Assembly: GCA_050245915.1 (NCBI GenBank) | Contig: JBFWWZ010000007.1 | Coordinates: 1-64,000 of the forward strand | Source: JBDSKH01 sp050245915 | GTDB taxonomy: Bacteria; Actinomycetota; Actinomycetes; Actinomycetales; Microbacteriaceae | DNA length: 64,000 nucleotides | Direction: 5' to 3' | Part shown: positions 8,415 through 16,933 of the stretch, one piece after another | Numbering within the stretch: the stretch's first letter is position 1 | Layout: every line of letters starts with the position of its first letter | Notes under the pieces: model-generated | Told to the model about the DNA's origin: nothing | Seen by the model: the letters and a program-made list of their open reading frames with translations, nothing else | Databases searched by the model: none | Position numbers and translations under genes: made by a program

Positions 8415-9941
8415 TCAGCCGACGGCGATGACGGGGAGCCCTCCGGACGACGAGCCGATGGTCAGCGGCTGCAGCACCTGCAGGACGCCGCCGAGCAGGC
8501 CGCCGAGCAGGCTCTGGTCGACGGTCTGCACCACGGACAGGCTGCCGACCGCCTGCGGGATGCCGCCGGCCGAGATCGAGTAGGTCCCGTTCGCGGCGAC
8601 GGTGGTGGTGGCGTAGACCGTTCCGGCGGCCTTCAGCGCGACACTGGCGCCGGGTGTGCCGGTTCCCGAGATGGAGACGTTGAGGGTGACGGGCTGCTGG
8701 ACCACCGCGACGACGTCCGCGACCGTGTCGTCCACGGTATCCACCACGCCGCCCACGAGATCGCCGACACCGTCGGTGACGCCGCCCACGGCGCCGCCGA
8801 GTGCTCCGGCGCCTCCAGTGCCCACGTCGCTCGGCGACGGGCCGGCGGGGCCGGGGCCGGCCGCGGGGCCGCCGGACCCGACCGGGCGGGTGACCGCGTC
8901 ATCCTGGGCGGCCGCGACGACCACCTCGGTACCGGGCCCGGTCGCGGGGTCGCCGCCGAGCGAGCCGACGGCGATGCCGGAACCGAGTACGGCGACGACG
9001 GCGAGGCCGCCGACCAGGGCGCTGGTGGTGGCGGCGCCGGCGAGGCTGAAGGCTCCCGCGATCGCGGACCCGGCGGCCGCACCGCCGGCGGCGATCGCCT
9101 CCACGCTCTGCGGCATCGCGGGCACGGCCATGTCGGCGGCCATCGCGGTGCCCGGCTGGGACAGCTGGGAGAGCAACGAGCCGCCCGCGATGCCGCCGAG
9201 CAGCAGCGGCAGCATGACCATCGCGAGGTGCGAGCCGACCTCCTCGACCTCCTCGGAGACGATGGTGCACTTCGCGCAGTCGGCCAGGTGGTCGGTGAGC
9301 CGCTGCGCGTCGCGGGCGCTCAGGCCGTCGCGGGCGTGGTCGCCGAGCCGCGACATCGTCCACTGGCATTCACCGGATGCGGTGGCGTCGGAGATGTGGG
9401 CCTGCAGCCAGGCCTTGCGCAGGCCCTCGCGCGCCCGGTACGAGAGCGCGGCGACGCTGTTGGCGCTGATGCCCATCAGCGGCGCGACCTCGTGCGGGTC
9501 CATGCCCTCGACCTCGGTGTACCAGAGCACGGTCTGCCAGCGCTCCGGGAGGCCGCGGAAGGCGCGCGCGGTGAGCGTCCGGTCGAGCGCGTAGGCGGCC
9601 GGGTCGTCCGGGATCCGCTCGTCCTCGAAGTCCTCGATCATGTCCACCTGGATGTCGCGCGACGCCGCGCCCCAGGTGCTCGCCAGATTGCGGATCGTCG
9701 TATAGAGATACGGACGGAAGGCCCCGGTGGGACCGCCGCCCGCCAGCACTCGCTGAAAGATGCGTGCATATGCCTCGGAGACGAGGTCATCCGCATCGAT
9801 GCTCGTGAACTGGCGGGCGACGCGAGCGGCGGGGCGGAAATGACGGCGCCAGAGCTCCGCAAAAGCGCTCGTATCCCCCGATCGAGCGCTTTCGATCAAT
9901 TCCGCGTCCGAAGTGGTCGGCTTCGGGTCCGAACCGCTCAT
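8415..9941 (-). CDS. ECF-type sigma factor fused to anti-sigma-like zinc finger, membrane segments and Ig-like tail
   Basis: A 508-residue protein, more than twice the usual ECF sigma length. Residues about 25-95 are a region-2 domain (DADDLVSEAYARIFQRV) and 118-182 a region-4 helix-turn-helix (GMDPHEVAPLMGISANSVA). Then comes H218-x3-C222-x2-C225, the core of the zinc-binding anti-sigma motif, followed by two hydrophobic segments (about 238-258 and 296-328), a Pro/Gly-rich linker and a Thr/Ser/Gly-rich tail with a beta-sandwich-like stretch at about 415-480. The inference is a self-inhibited, membrane-bound sigma factor with a surface-exposed sensor or anchor. Regulon and release mechanism are not visible. 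It is convergent with sdhB and preceded by AGGGGG before its ATG. Confidence 0.85.
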   Translation of the reverse strand: MSGSDPKPTTSDAELIESARSGDTSAFAELWRRHFRPAARVARQFTSIDADDLVSEAYARIFQRVLAGGGPTGAFRPYLYTTIRNLASTWGAASRDIQVDMIEDFEDERIPDDPAAYALDRTLTARAFRGLPERWQTVLWYTEVEGMDPHEVAPLMGISANSVAALSYRAREGLRKAWLQAHISDATASGECQWTMSRLGDHARDGLSARDAQRLTDHLADCAKCTIVSEEVEEVGSHLAMVMLPLLLGGIAGGSLLSQLSQPGTAMAADMAVPAMPQSVEAIAAGGAAAGSAIAGAFSLAGAATTSALVGGLAVVAVLGSGIAVGSLGGDPATGPGTEVVVAAAQDDAVTRPVGSGGPAAGPGPAGPSPSDVGTGGAGALGGAVGGVTDGVGDLVGGVVDTVDDTVADVVAVVQQPVTLNVSISGTGTPGASVALKAAGTVYATTTVAANGTYSISAGGIPQAVGSLSVVQTVDQSLLGGLLGGVLQVLQPLTIGSSSGGLPVIAVG

Positions 9942-9994
9942 CCCCCTGATCCATTCTGGGCCTCTCTGTGTCCCTATGAATGGAGGAAGCCTCA

Positions 9995-10008
9995 GTGACC
10001 CCCGTCAC
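9995..10008. promoter_or_regulatory. Inverted repeat upstream of the sigma-factor gene
   Basis: GTGAC-CCCC-GTCAC lies 54 bases before the sigma-factor start, in its 5' region. Position suggests an operator, but no regulator is assigned and chance occurrence is possible. Confidence 0.3.
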
Positions 10009-10076
10009 CGATGACGTCCTCATAAGGAGAGACGACCCTAGGCATCCACTATGATGCGGGGTTTCGTCAGGTCATG

Positions 10077-10093
10077 ACCCCCCTTTCGGGGGT
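10077..10093 (-). terminator. Hairpin after the DNA glycosylase gene
   Basis: ACCCCC / GGGGGT arms with a five-base loop begin two bases past the glycosylase stop codon. It is a compact G+C hairpin without a clear T-tract, and probably ends the ptsI-glycosylase transcript. Confidence 0.5.
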
Positions 10094-10094
10094 A

Positions 10095-10952
10095 CTACCG
10101 GGCCCGGCTGCGCACGTGCAGCAGCGTCATCACCCACATCCGGTACGGACTCCACGCGGCCGAGAGCGCGATCGCCGTCGCCGGGTCCGGGATGCCGGGG
10201 CGGTCGAATGCGTCGCGCACGACCTCCAGCGACATCGCATCGGTCGTGATGCCGTCGACGATGCCGGCTCCGCGATACAGGATGCCCTGGGCGAAGAAGG
10301 GCCCCACCCCGGCGATCGCCCGCAGCCGGGCGAGCGCCTCCTCCTCGGGCAGCGTCCGCAGCGCCGCCCGGTCCAGCAGCCCGTCGAGCGCCGCACGCGC
10401 CACCCCGTGCAGCCGCTCGACCGTGACCGGGGCGACGCCCGGGATCACGTCGATCCCGAGGAGGCGCTCCGGGCCGGGGAATGCACAGACCGCGGTCCCG
10501 GCGATCTCGATCCGCTCGCCGTGCTCCTCGGCGATCCGCTGCCGGATGCGGCGGGTCTGCACGATCGAGATGCGGTGCCCGATGACGAACGCCGCGGCGG
10601 CCTCGTACGGCGAGTGGAACAGCGACGGGCGCATCCACCGGTACTCGCGCTGCAGCCCGCCGACGAGCGGGTCGCGCTCACCGAGAGCGGGCCAGCCGGC
10701 GCCGTCGATGTCGGCCGATACCGCGGCGAGCCCCTGCGCGAACGCCCGCGCCGGATCGCCGGCGGCGACATCGCCGACCAGCTCGCTCCCCTCCTGGCGC
10801 AGCACGAGGGCCGCCGGCTCCCACGTCTCCTCGACGGGGAACGCCTGCACGATCGCCTCCGGCTCGTCCGGGACGTTCGGCCATCCGTTGAAGAACCCGT
10901 TCTGGAACGCGAGGTCGATCGGTCCCCGCACCGGATGCCGGAGCACGGTCAC
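10095..10952 (-). CDS. AlkA/OGG-type DNA-3-methyladenine glycosylase (HhH-GPD family)
   Basis: A 285-residue base-excision repair enzyme. The helix-hairpin-helix is IAGVGPFFAQGILYRGAG, and the following ITTDAMSLEVV supplies the catalytic Asp at the position of the AlkA active-site residue. It should remove alkylated or oxidised purines; the precise lesion is not predictable. The GTG start at 10952 overlaps the ptsI stop as GTGA, so it is translationally coupled to a phosphotransferase-system gene with which it has no obvious functional link. A much longer upstream extension of the frame is only the shadow of ptsI. Confidence 0.8.
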   Translation of the reverse strand: MTVLRHPVRGPIDLAFQNGFFNGWPNVPDEPEAIVQAFPVEETWEPAALVLRQEGSELVGDVAAGDPARAFAQGLAAVSADIDGAGWPALGERDPLVGGLQREYRWMRPSLFHSPYEAAAAFVIGHRISIVQTRRIRQRIAEEHGERIEIAGTAVCAFPGPERLLGIDVIPGVAPVTVERLHGVARAALDGLLDRAALRTLPEEEALARLRAIAGVGPFFAQGILYRGAGIVDGITTDAMSLEVVRDAFDRPGIPDPATAIALSAAWSPYRMWVMTLLHVRSRAR

Positions 10953-12592
10953 ACCGCCGCCGCCGCCTCGCGCGCCCCGGCCGCGGTGGTCGCGGCGAGC
11001 GCCGCCGCCGCCTTCGACTTCGCCCGTTCGAGCGTCACACCGGCGAGTTCCGCGCGCACGTCGGCGAGCGCGGCGGGGGTCATCGACAGGGTCGTGGCTC
11101 CGAGCCCGACCAGCACGACGGCCAGCTGCGGGTCGGCAGCCGCCTCGCCGCAGATGCCGACCGGTTTGCCGGTCGTCGCGCCCGCATCGCCCAGCAGCTT
11201 CACCAGGCGCAACACCGCGGGATGCCACGGGTCCTGATACGCGGCGACGGTGCCGAGCATGCGGTCGGCGGCGAGCGTGTACTGCGTGAGGTCGTTCGTG
11301 CCGATGCTGACGAAGTCGCTGAGCTCGGCGACCTGGTCCGCGACGACCGCGAGCGAGGGCACCTCGGCCATGACACCGACGGCGTGCAGGCCGAGCTTCT
11401 TGCCGTACTCGACGAACCACTGCGTCTCGGACGCATCCGCGACCATCGGCGCCATCACCCAGAGGTCGGCCTCGCTCTGATCCTGCGCGTTCTTCAGCGC
11501 CTGCAGCTGGTCGTGCAGGATCTCCGTCTTGGCGCGCAGCGCCCGCAGCCCGCGCAGCCCGAGGGCCGGGTTCTCTTCGTGTGCGTCGTTCAGGAAGCTC
11601 AGCGGCTTGTCGGCGCCGGCGTCGAGCGCGCGCACGACCACCTTCTTGCCGGGGAAGTGCCTCAGCAGTTCGACGTACTGCGCCTCCTGCTCCTCCACCG
11701 TCGGCGCCGACTGCGCGTCGAGGAACAGGAACTCGGTGCGGAACAGCCCGACGCCCTCCGCGCCCAGCTCCACGGCGGCGGCGGCGTCCTTGGGGGATCC
11801 GAGGTTCGCCAGCAGCGGCACCTTGGTGCCGTCGGCGAGGGCGCCGTCGGTGATCGGCGCCGCCGCCTGCGCGGCGCGTTCCGCGATCCGCTTCTCGGCA
11901 TCCGCGACCTCGTCGTCGGTGGGGTCGACGGTGACGACGCCCGACGCCGCGTAGAGCACGACCCGCGTGCCCTCGGCGATGACGGCGTCGGCGCCGACTC
12001 CGACGATGGCGGGGATCGACTTCGCGCGCGCGAGGATCGCGGCGTGGCTGGTGGGACCTCCGTCGCGCGTGATCAGCCCGAGCACCTTGTCGAGATCGAG
12101 CAGCGCCGTGTCGGCGGGGGCCAGGTCACGGGCGAGCAGGATGAAGGGGGAATCCGAGTCGGGCACGCCCGGCACCGGCACCCCGCGCAGCTGGGCGATG
12201 ATGCGCTGCGACACGTCCCCGAGGTCGGCGGCGCGCTCCGCCATGTAGCCGCCGAGGGCGGTGAGCTGCTCCTGGAACGAGCGGAACGCCTCGAACACGG
12301 CGCGCTCCCCCGTCGTGCCCGCCGCGATGCGTGCGGAGACGTCGTCCGCGAGCATCGGGTCCTGCGCCATCTGGATCGCGGCCTCGATGACCTCGCGGCC
12401 CGCACCGTCGGCACGGCCGGCGCGCTCCTGGAGGTCGGCCGCCGCAGCGGCCACGGCGGCGTCGACGGCGGCCTTCTCGGCAGCGGCGTCTCCGCCGTGC
12501 TTCTGCTCCGCGGGGTCGGGGAGGGGCTCCGGCATGGTGAGCACCGGGCCGACGGCGATGCCGCGACCCACTCCGACTCCGCGCAGCTCCAT
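10949..12592 (-). CDS. ptsI: Phosphoenolpyruvate-protein phosphotransferase (PTS enzyme I)
   Basis: A 547-residue cytoplasmic enzyme that autophosphorylates from phosphoenolpyruvate and passes phosphate to HPr, the first step of PTS sugar uptake. The phospho-accepting His183 is in GGPTSHAAILARA; the C-terminal PEP-binding barrel shows LGLRGLRAL, SIGTNDLTQYTLAADR and GICGEAAADP. Length is about 20 residues below the enterobacterial enzyme, normal for actinobacteria. No HPr or EII gene lies in the window. AGAGGAACG precedes the ATG. It is divergent from yihY. Confidence 0.95.
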   Translation of the reverse strand: MELRGVGVGRGIAVGPVLTMPEPLPDPAEQKHGGDAAAEKAAVDAAVAAAAADLQERAGRADGAGREVIEAAIQMAQDPMLADDVSARIAAGTTGERAVFEAFRSFQEQLTALGGYMAERAADLGDVSQRIIAQLRGVPVPGVPDSDSPFILLARDLAPADTALLDLDKVLGLITRDGGPTSHAAILARAKSIPAIVGVGADAVIAEGTRVVLYAASGVVTVDPTDDEVADAEKRIAERAAQAAAPITDGALADGTKVPLLANLGSPKDAAAAVELGAEGVGLFRTEFLFLDAQSAPTVEEQEAQYVELLRHFPGKKVVVRALDAGADKPLSFLNDAHEENPALGLRGLRALRAKTEILHDQLQALKNAQDQSEADLWVMAPMVADASETQWFVEYGKKLGLHAVGVMAEVPSLAVVADQVAELSDFVSIGTNDLTQYTLAADRMLGTVAAYQDPWHPAVLRLVKLLGDAGATTGKPVGICGEAAADPQLAVVLVGLGATTLSMTPAALADVRAELAGVTLERAKSKAAAALAATTAAGAREAAAAV

Positions 12593-12651
12593 CGGCGTTC
12601 CTCTCCCTCAGGGTGGGTTGTCAAGCCAGAGGCCAGCCTATCCGCGATGGC

Positions 12652-12663
12652 TAGGGTGGCTTC
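12652..12663 (+). promoter_or_regulatory. -10 box of leaderless yihY transcript
   Basis: TAGGGT at 12652-12657 is followed by six bases and the ATG; no ribosome-binding site is present, as expected for a leaderless message. Confidence 0.6.
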
Positions 12664-13686
12664 ATGGCGATCGGCGAGCGGATCAGGGCGATCGTCGCCA
12701 CCGTTCAGACGTGGAAGCCGGTGCGGGTGTTCCGGCATTTCGCGGCCCGCCGCGGCCCCATCCTGGCTGCCGGCCTGTCGTATCAGGCGCTGTTCTCCGT
12801 GTTCGCCGCTCTGTGGGCGGTGTTCTCCGCCGCGGGCATTGTGATCGGCGCGAACGAGGACCTGCGCGATGCCCTGCTCGATGTGATCGGCACGTCGGTC
12901 CCCGGCCTGATCGATCGCGGAGACGGCGGCGCCATCGACCCGCAGGACCTGTTCTCGGCGAGCGCCCTCGGCTGGGCGGGTGCCTTCGCCATCCTGGTGT
13001 CGCTGGTCACCGCGATCGCCTGGCTGGGGTCAGCCCGCGACGCCGTTCGCGACATCGCCGACCTGGCCGCCCCGCCCACGAACTTCCTGCTGCTGAAGCT
13101 GAAAGACCTCGGCCTCGCCGTCGCGTTCGGCCTCGCCCTGCTGCTCTCCGCGGCACTGTCGCTCGGCAGCACCACGTTGCTGTCCTGGGTGCTCGACGGC
13201 GTCGGCATCGACGAGGACTCGGTGCTCGCCACCGTCTCCGCCCGCGCGCTCGGGCTGCTGCTCGCGTTCGTGCTCGATGTCGCGGTGCTCGCGGCGCTGT
13301 ACCGCATCCTCGCCGGGGTGCCGATTCCGGCGAGGCCGCTCTGGCAGGGCGCGACCCTCGGCGCACTCGCGCTCGGCGTGCTGAAGGTGCTCGGCTCCGC
13401 GCTGCTCGGCGGTGCGACCAGCAACCCGCTGATCGGCGCGTTCGCCGTCGTGGTCGGACTGCTGATCTGGTTCAACTTCGCCTGCCAGGTCATCCTGATC
13501 GGCGCGGCCTGGGTGGTGGTGAGCGCCACCGACCAGGGCGTGCCGCTCGATCCGGTCGGCGACCGCGAGCGTCGCCAGGCGGAGGCCAGGCTGCGGCTCG
13601 AGATCGAGGAGCAGGTGCGCGCCGAGTACGAGGCGTCGCTGCCCCGCGCGGTGCGCTGGCTGGCGCGCCGGCGTCGGAGGACGTAA
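12664..13686 (+). CDS. YihY/virulence factor BrkB family membrane protein
   Basis: A 340-residue integral membrane protein with about six hydrophobic segments. AARRGPILAAGLSYQALFSVF near the N-terminus is the family hallmark, split in the mid-protein by the TSVPGLIDRG loop, and LLIWFNFACQVILIGAAW forms the last segment; the tail is charged and cytoplasmic (RRQAEARLRLEIEEQVRAEY). It was once annotated as RNase BN, which is incorrect for this family; its transport or envelope role remains unsettled. It starts at the ATG at 12664 from a leaderless-type promoter and ends 14 bases before xthA. Confidence 0.85.
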   Translation: MAIGERIRAIVATVQTWKPVRVFRHFAARRGPILAAGLSYQALFSVFAALWAVFSAAGIVIGANEDLRDALLDVIGTSVPGLIDRGDGGAIDPQDLFSASALGWAGAFAILVSLVTAIAWLGSARDAVRDIADLAAPPTNFLLLKLKDLGLAVAFGLALLLSAALSLGSTTLLSWVLDGVGIDEDSVLATVSARALGLLLAFVLDVAVLAALYRILAGVPIPARPLWQGATLGALALGVLKVLGSALLGGATSNPLIGAFAVVVGLLIWFNFACQVILIGAAWVVVSATDQGVPLDPVGDRERRQAEARLRLEIEEQVRAEYEASLPRAVRWLARRRRRT

Positions 13687-13687
13687 C

Positions 13688-13700
13688 TACTCTCGACAGG
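13688..13700 (+). promoter_or_regulatory. -10 box of leaderless xthA transcript
   Basis: TACTCT at 13688-13693 is seven bases from the xthA GTG, with no ribosome site. It begins one base after the yihY stop codon, so xthA can be transcribed independently of yihY. Confidence 0.5.
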
Positions 13701-14498
13701 GTGACCCGCCCCCTCCGCATCGCCACCGCCAACGTCAACGGCATCCGCGCGGCCTACCGCCGCGGCATGGGCGACTGGCTCGCCGGGCGCGCGATCGACA
13801 TCCTGGCCCTGCAAGAGGTGCGGGCCGAGACGGGCGACCTGACCGTGCTGCTCGGCGACGAGTGGGATGTCGTGCACGACCCCGCGACGGCGAAGGGTCG
13901 CGCGGGTGTCGCCATCGCATCCCGCCACCGCGCCTCGATCCACCGGGTCGCGATCGGCGCCGACGACTTCGACAGCGCCGGCCGCTGGCTCGAAGCCGAC
14001 TACGAGGTCGGGGGCCACGAACTCACCGTGGTGTCCGCGTACGTGCACTCCGGCGAGGCGGGCACCCCGAAGCAGGAGGACAAGTTCCGCCTGCTGGCCG
14101 GCATGACGGAGCGCATGCACGAGCTGGGCGCCGGCGATCGCCGGGCGGTGGTGCTGGGCGACCTCAACGTCGGGCACACCGAGCTCGACATCAAGAACTG
14201 GAAAGGCAACCTGACGCGGGCCGGGTTCCTGCCGGAGGAGCGCGCCTACTTCGACCGCTGGTTCGCCGACGGGTGGGTGGACGTCGGCCGCCGGCACGCG
14301 GGCGATGTCCCCGGCCCGTACACCTGGTGGTCGTGGCGCGGCAAGGCGTTCGACATCGATTCGGGATGGCGCATCGACTACCAGCTCGCCTCGCCCGCCC
14401 TCGCCGCATCCGTCATGTCGTATGCGGTCGACCGCGCCCCCAGCTACGCCGAGCGCTGGAGCGACCACGCGCCGGTCGTGGTGGACTACCGGCTCTAG
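13701..14498 (+). CDS. xthA: Exodeoxyribonuclease III (AP endonuclease)
   Basis: A 265-residue enzyme that cuts DNA at abasic sites and degrades 3' ends in base-excision repair. Motifs of the endonuclease/exonuclease/phosphatase fold are all present: ATANVNGIRAA, catalytic metal ligand Glu39 in LALQEVRAE, VVLGDLNVGHTELD, the substrate-contact segment TWWSWRGKAFDIDSGWRID, and the C-terminal SDHAPVVVDY with the catalytic Asp-His pair. I use the GTG at 13701; the frame is open far upstream only as a shadow of yihY. Its TAG stop forms part of the trpS -10 box. Confidence 0.93.
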   Translation: MTRPLRIATANVNGIRAAYRRGMGDWLAGRAIDILALQEVRAETGDLTVLLGDEWDVVHDPATAKGRAGVAIASRHRASIHRVAIGADDFDSAGRWLEADYEVGGHELTVVSAYVHSGEAGTPKQEDKFRLLAGMTERMHELGAGDRRAVVLGDLNVGHTELDIKNWKGNLTRAGFLPEERAYFDRWFADGWVDVGRRHAGDVPGPYTWWSWRGKAFDIDSGWRIDYQLASPALAASVMSYAVDRAPSYAERWSDHAPVVVDYRL

Positions 14499-14507
14499 GC
14501 TTGAGGC
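14496..14507 (+). promoter_or_regulatory. -10 box of leaderless trpS transcript
   Basis: TAGGCT at 14496-14501 begins with the TAG stop codon of xthA and stands six bases from the trpS ATG. Confidence 0.6.
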
Positions 14508-15509
14508 ATGACCAAGCCGAGGCTCTTCTCCGGCATGCAGCCCTCCGCCGACTCGCTCCACGCGGGCAACTACATCGGCGCGCTGCTGCAGTGGAAGGAG
14601 CTGCAGCAGACCCACGACGCCGTGTTCTGCGTCGTCGACCTGCACGCGATCACCGTGCCGCAGGAGCCGGCGAAACTGCGTGAAGCCACCCGCCGCACCG
14701 CCGCCCAGTACATCGCGGCGGGCATCGACCCCGCCAGCAGCATCCTGTTCGTGCAGTCGCACGTGCCCGCCCACGCCGAGCTCGCCTGGGTGCTGAACAC
14801 GATCACCGGCTACGGCGAGGCCGCCCGCATGACCCAGTTCAAAGACAAGTCGGCGAAGCAGGGCGCCGACTCGACCAGCGTCGGCCTCTTCACCTACCCG
14901 ATCCTGCAGGCGGCAGACATCCTGCTGTACGACGCCGCGATCGTGCCGGTCGGCGAAGACCAACGGCAGCACATCGAGCTGACGCGCGACCTCGGTCAGC
15001 GGTTCAACTCGCGATTCGGCGAGACCTTCACGATCCCCGAGGTGTCGATCCTCAAAGAAACGGCGAAGGTCTACGACCTGCAGGACCCGACCGCGAAGAT
15101 GTCGAAGTCGGCGGAGCCGAAAGGCACGATCTGGCTGCTCGATGACGACGCCGCGAACGCCAAGAAGCTGAAGGCGGCGGTCACCGACAACGACGGCTCG
15201 GTGCGGTTCGATCCGGTCGAGAAGCCCGGGGTGTCGAACCTGCTGACGATCATGTCGTCGCTCGGGGCGGGCAGCATCCCCAGCCTCGAGGCCGAGTTCG
15301 CCGGCCGCGGGTACGGCGACCTGAAGTCGGCGGCGGCGGATGCGGTGGCGGCGGCGTTCGGCCCGGTGCGCCAGCGGGCGCTCGAGCTGCTCGCCGACCC
15401 GGCCGAGCTCGACCGGGTGCTCGCCGGCAACGCGGAGCGCGCCGAGGCGATCGCACAGGCGACGCTCGAGCGCGTGTACGACCGCGTCGGGTTCCTCCGC
15501 CGGGGCTGA
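14508..15509 (+). CDS. trpS: Tryptophanyl-tRNA synthetase
   Basis: A 333-residue class I aminoacyl-tRNA synthetase charging tRNA-Trp. The HIGH-type motif reads SLHAGNYIGAL near the N-terminus, and the KMSKS loop is TAKMSKSAEPKG. GYGEAARMTQFKDKS and VGEDQRQHIELTRDLGQRF are characteristic of bacterial TrpRS. Length is standard. The protein is first in a run trpS-GNAT-HAD with one-base or overlapping junctions. Confidence 0.96.
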   Translation: MTKPRLFSGMQPSADSLHAGNYIGALLQWKELQQTHDAVFCVVDLHAITVPQEPAKLREATRRTAAQYIAAGIDPASSILFVQSHVPAHAELAWVLNTITGYGEAARMTQFKDKSAKQGADSTSVGLFTYPILQAADILLYDAAIVPVGEDQRQHIELTRDLGQRFNSRFGETFTIPEVSILKETAKVYDLQDPTAKMSKSAEPKGTIWLLDDDAANAKKLKAAVTDNDGSVRFDPVEKPGVSNLLTIMSSLGAGSIPSLEAEFAGRGYGDLKSAAADAVAAAFGPVRQRALELLADPAELDRVLAGNAERAEAIAQATLERVYDRVGFLRRG

Positions 15510-15510
15510 G

Positions 15511-16062
15511 ATGCTCCCCGAGACGCTGAGCGGCGACCGGCTGGCGCTGTCGATGCCCCTCGAGAACGACCTGAACCGCATCACCGGGTACTGCACGGAC
15601 CCGGAGTTCGAACGCTTCCTCACCACGCCGTGGCCCTACACCCGCGCCCACGCCGAATCGTTCGTGCGCGACTACGTGCCGCGCGCCTGGGAGGACGACA
15701 CCGAGTACACCTGGGCGGTGCGCGAGACCGAGACCGGGCCGCTGCTCGGCATGATCTCGTGGCGCCGGCGCGGCGACCTCGGCTACTGGATGGGCGCGCC
15801 GCACCGCGGGCGGGGTTACACCAGCGAGGCGGTCGCCATCGTCATCGAGTGGGTGTTCGGGTCGGGGCTCGCGACGCGGATCGGGTGGGAGTCCTTCGCG
15901 GGCAACCTGGCCTCCGCGCGGGTCGCGCAGCGTGCCGGGTTCACCTTCACCGGTACGGGACCGCTCGATCAGCCGGCGCGCGACGGCTCGCACCCCGACG
16001 GCTGGCACGCGGTGCTCGGCCGCGACGACGACCGCTCCGTCAAGGACGGCTGGCCGCTGTGA
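15511..16062 (+). CDS. GNAT family N-acetyltransferase (RimJ/RimL-like)
   Basis: A 183-residue acetyltransferase. It begins one base after the trpS stop. The acetyl-CoA-binding signature is LGYWMGAPHRGRGYTSEAV (about residues 90-108), and NLASARVAQRAGFTFTGTG is the typical C-terminal strand of the RimJ/RimL subgroup that acetylates protein N-termini or small amines. Substrate unknown. It lies between trpS and a HAD phosphatase, which gives no metabolic clue. Its TGA overlaps the GTG of the next gene. Confidence 0.85.
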   Translation: MLPETLSGDRLALSMPLENDLNRITGYCTDPEFERFLTTPWPYTRAHAESFVRDYVPRAWEDDTEYTWAVRETETGPLLGMISWRRRGDLGYWMGAPHRGRGYTSEAVAIVIEWVFGSGLATRIGWESFAGNLASARVAQRAGFTFTGTGPLDQPARDGSHPDGWHAVLGRDDDRSVKDGWPL

Positions 16063-16775
16063 CGCTCCCCGTCGTCATGTTCGACCTCGACGACACCCTG
16101 TTCCAGCACCGGGAGTCGGTGGTGGCGGGCATCCACGGGCACCGCTCGGCGCTCGGCGGGGTGCTCGCCGCGATCGACGCGCGCGCCGCCGCAGAGCACT
16201 GGAACGCCCTGGAGGAGGAGCACTACCACCGCTACCTCACCGGCGAGCTCGACTACCTGGGTCAGCGGCGGGCGCGCGCACGCGGGTTCGTCGAGCGGCA
16301 CGGTCTCGCGATCGACGACGACGCTGCGGCCGAGGCCTGGTTCGAGGACTACCTGGTGCATTACCGCGCGGCATGGGCGCTGCACGCCGACGTGCTCCCC
16401 TGCCTCGAGGCGCTGCGTCCGGCGAGGTTCGGGCTGATCACGAACGGCGAGCGGGCGTTCCAGCAGGCGAAGATCGACAGCGTCGGGCTCGGGGCGTGGC
16501 TCGACGACATCGTCGCCAGCGGCGAGGCCGGGATCACGAAACCCGATCCCCGGATCTTCGCCCTCGCCTGCGAACGGCAGGGCGTCGCGCCGGCCGATGC
16601 CGCGTACGTCGGCGACCGGCTGCACACCGACGCGATCGGGGCGACCGCGGCGGGGCTGCGCGGGGTGTGGATCGACAGGCTCGGCGCCGCCACGGCTGCG
16701 GAGCTCGCGGAGGCGGCGGCCGCGGGCGTGCCGGTGATCCGCACGCTGCACGAGCTGCCGGGAATACTCGTCTGA
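16059..16775 (+). CDS. HAD superfamily hydrolase
   Basis: A 238-residue phosphatase-type protein. Motif I is VMFDLDDTLFQHR (nucleophile Asp), motif II LITNGERAF, motif III with GITKPDPRIF and motif IV AYVGDRLHTDAIGA. The alpha-helical cap between motifs I and II indicates subfamily IA, as in phosphoglycolate phosphatase or YjjG-type nucleotidases. The GTG at 16059 overlaps the acetyltransferase stop by two bases. The substrate cannot be told from sequence; being upstream of the riboflavin operon may be incidental, although the phosphatase of riboflavin synthesis is also a HAD enzyme. Confidence 0.85.
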   Translation: MTLPVVMFDLDDTLFQHRESVVAGIHGHRSALGGVLAAIDARAAAEHWNALEEEHYHRYLTGELDYLGQRRARARGFVERHGLAIDDDAAAEAWFEDYLVHYRAAWALHADVLPCLEALRPARFGLITNGERAFQQAKIDSVGLGAWLDDIVASGEAGITKPDPRIFALACERQGVAPADAAYVGDRLHTDAIGATAAGLRGVWIDRLGAATAAELAEAAAAGVPVIRTLHELPGILV

Positions 16776-16786
16776 GACCCGCGTTG

Positions 16787-16792
16787 TACGAT
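16787..16792 (+). promoter_or_regulatory. -10 box of the riboflavin operon
   Basis: TACGAT sits about 15 bases before the first paired base of the FMN riboswitch, which puts the predicted transcription start near 16799. The -35 region is not recognisable. Confidence 0.45.
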
Positions 16793-16806
16793 GTGACCAC
16801 GAAGCA

Positions 16807-16931
16807 CGTGCTCCGGGGGCGGTGAAATTCCGCGCCGGCGGTGACAGTCCGCGAACGCCTCATCCTCGGGTGGGGCGCCGATCCGGTGGAATTCCGGGAC
16901 CGACGGTGAAAGTCCGGATGGGAGGCGCACG
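16807..16931 (+). promoter_or_regulatory. FMN riboswitch (RFN element)
   Basis: The conserved aptamer blocks are present in order: GGGGGCGGTGAAATTCCGC, CCGGCGGTGACAGTCC, GGTGGAATTCCGGGACCG, and ACGGTGAAAGTCCGGATGG with GGAGG. The P1 helix closes by CGTGC (16807-16811) pairing with GCACG (16927-16931). It lies upstream of ribD, ribE, ribBA and ribH and should switch the operon off when FMN is plentiful. Confidence 0.95.
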
Positions 16932-16933
16932 AA

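Noticed and set aside
12618..12623. TTGTCA as -35 for the yihY promoter
   Set aside because: The spacer to TAGGGT would be 28 bases, too long for a working pair.
12783..15626. 947-codon minus-strand open frame across yihY, xthA and trpS
   Set aside because: It covers three well-supported plus-strand genes and has shadow composition without recognisable domains.
16657..16690. Partial match to the dispersed repeat in the HAD gene (ATCGACAGGCTCGGCGCC)
   Set aside because: Only the central dozen bases match, so it may be a chance codon combination; the same holds for a partial match near 33070 in pobA.
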